Source: Flavobacteriales bacterium UBA1112 (lineage in GTDB: Bacteria > Bacteroidota > Bacteroidia > Flavobacteriales_D > Sanyastnellaceae). From it: a DNA stretch of 8,264 nt. Numbering within the stretch: the stretch's first letter is position 1; each line of letters begins with the position of its first letter. Positions 7,236-8,264 of the stretch are shown here, piece after piece. The stretch covers positions 1 through 8,264 of the forward strand of contig DCBH01000060.1 of assembly GCA_002313415.1 (NCBI GenBank), given 5' to 3'. The position numbers were made by a program, and so were the translations under genes. The notes below the pieces were generated by a model. That model searched no databases and had not been told where the DNA came from. It saw only the letters and a program-made list of their open reading frames with translations.

Positions 7236-7260
7236 ATCTCGCCAAAAGAGATGGGGTCTC
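7236..7260. repeat. Short overlapping inverted repeats between gldH and the protease gene
   Basis: ATCTC at 7236-7240 can pair with GAGAT at 7248-7252 (7-nt loop), and GAGA at 7248-7251 can also pair with TCTC at 7257-7260. The two stems are short and mutually exclusive. No T-tract follows, so this is not a convincing terminator. The remaining intergenic sequence to 7311 holds TATCTTG at 7275-7281, which only loosely resembles a -7 element. Confidence 0.2.
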
Positions 7261-7311
7261 AACAACACAGGACTTATCTTGCACGTCCCTGAGTAGGAAA
7301 GAAATCCATTC

Positions 7312-8264
7312 ATGTTCTCACATTTCCGCTTCCAATTTTTTGTGACTCTGTTGAGCACGTTTGCCTTGGTCACACCGTCTTTGGGCCAAGTCCACACGCA
7401 CGATGGCTTGACGCCTTGCGGGTTGAATCACGCGGAGGATGTGCTGTTCTTAAGTCGACCAGAAACGCGGCGTGCGGCGATTGAGGCGACGCGCGCTCTG
7501 GAGATTGAAACGCAGCAAGGCGTGACGGCATCTCAACGAGACGACGTATTGATCATTCCAATCGTCTTTCACATCATTCATTTCAATGGCCCAGAAAACA
7601 TCTCCACGGCTCAAGTTCATGATGCCGTGGATGTCTTGAATACCAACTTTCGTGCTTTGAATGCCAACATTGATGATGTCATTCCCGAATTCGAAGACTT
7701 GGTCGCTGACATTGAAATCGAATTTCGTCTGGCGCAACGAGATCCCAATGGGAATTGTCACCCAGGAATCAATCGAATTGTCAGTGAACTGACCTATGTC
7801 GGCGATTCCGAGATGAAAGAACTCATTCAGTGGCCGCGAAACAAGTATCTCAACGTTTGGGTCTGCGAGTACGCGGCAGGTGCGGCGGGTTATGCACTGT
7901 ATCCTGGTTCTGTGGACGGATGGAATGCAGATCAAGATGGAATCGTTTTGCAGCACTCATACTGCGGTTCCATTGGCACGTCCAATTTGTTTCGGTCGCG
8001 AACTTTGACCCACGAAGTTGGGCATTGGCTCAACCTGCGCCATCCTTGGGGCAACAGCAACAACCCTGGACTCGCGGAAAATTGTGAGGAGGACGACAAT
8101 GTTTCAGATACCCCCAACACAGTTGGCTGGACGTCTTGCATTCTCGATGGAACCACGTGTGGATCTCTCGACAATGTCCAAAATTACATGGACTACAGCT
8201 ATTGTGGCCGCATGTTTACCCTCGGTCAGAAAGACAGAATGCGCACGGCCGCTCTCTCTTCGGT
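7312..8264 (+). CDS. Secreted M43 metalloprotease (pappalysin/cytophagalysin-like), 5' part
   Basis: The frame opens at ATG 7312 and runs off the right edge after 317 codons. Residues 1 to about 26 are a signal peptide (FFVTLLSTFALVTPSLGQ). A short pro-region follows with a conserved-looking PCG at 35-37, then a catalytic domain from about residue 78 (VLIIPIVFHIIH). Zinc ligands are in H-E-V-G-H-W-L-N-L-R-H: His234, His238, His244, with catalytic Glu235. Asn241 replaces the Gly usual in metzincins, a substitution I recall from Bacteroidota M43 proteins. D-D-N-V-S-D-T-P (261-268) matches the family's D-x-V-x-DTP stretch, and the Met-turn is in NYMDYS (Met293), followed by CGRMFTLGQKDRM. AGGAAAG at 7295-7301 is a fair ribosome site. 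It probably cleaves extracellular protein. Proteins of this type often carry a C-terminal type IX sorting domain; that part is not visible here. Confidence 0.92.
   Translation, partial: MFSHFRFQFFVTLLSTFALVTPSLGQVHTHDGLTPCGLNHAEDVLFLSRPETRRAAIEATRALEIETQQGVTASQRDDVLIIPIVFHIIHFNGPENISTAQVHDAVDVLNTNFRALNANIDDVIPEFEDLVADIEIEFRLAQRDPNGNCHPGINRIVSELTYVGDSEMKELIQWPRNKYLNVWVCEYAAGAAGYALYPGSVDGWNADQDGIVLQHSYCGSIGTSNLFRSRTLTHEVGHWLNLRHPWGNSNNPGLAENCEEDDNVSDTPNTVGWTSCILDGTTCGSLDNVQNYMDYSYCGRMFTLGQKDRMRTAALSS

Noticed and set aside
7450..7956. 168-codon - strand frame opposite the protease
   Set aside because: The + strand carries a signal peptide, zinc motif and Met-turn in one open frame, so the - strand frame is a shadow.
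1..8264. Mobile elements, CRISPR arrays, tRNA/rRNA genes or a defence system
   Set aside because: I saw no transposase or integrase, no regularly spaced repeats, no tRNA-like cloverleaf and no defence-type domains; the window is filled by seven recognisable genes.

Overview
The window reads as a piece of a Bacteroidota chromosome, most likely from Flavobacteriales or a close relative. Three features point there: a long, insert-bearing IspG; the gliding/type IX secretion lipoprotein GldH; and a TonB-dependent receptor with an N-terminal carboxypeptidase-regulatory-like extension. Shine-Dalgarno sequences are mostly absent and a TAnnTTTG-type promoter element is present, which also fits this phylum. 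Base composition looks near 50% G+C by eye, high for a typical flavobacterium.

Layout, left to right. (1) The 3' end of lspA (signal peptidase II), + strand, cut by the left edge. (2) ispG on the - strand, convergent with lspA, filling 306-2267. (3) A 74-bp divergent intergenic region with an 8-bp inverted repeat, a 7-bp direct repeat and a candidate promoter. (4) A tightly packed + strand group: recO, a TonB-dependent outer-membrane receptor overlapping recO by 26 bp, and holB (DNA polymerase III delta') 13 bp further on. (5) gldH, in a frame with no ATG start. (6) The 5' part of a secreted M43 (pappalysin/cytophagalysin-like) metalloprotease that runs off the right edge.

Functionally this is mostly housekeeping: lipoprotein maturation, isoprenoid synthesis (MEP pathway), recombinational repair and replication clamp loading. 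Three cell-surface functions sit among these genes: TonB-dependent uptake, GldH, and an exported protease. The protease is a plausible, unproven type IX cargo; its C-terminus, where a sorting domain would lie, is outside the window. LspA would process lipoproteins such as GldH, but the proximity need not mean more than chance.

I see no mobile element, CRISPR array, tRNA or rRNA, and no convincing new system. The points most worth a second look are the start of gldH (a start-codon problem next to an A7 run), the architecture of the ispG-recO intergenic region, and the unusual neighbours of recO, holB and gldH.
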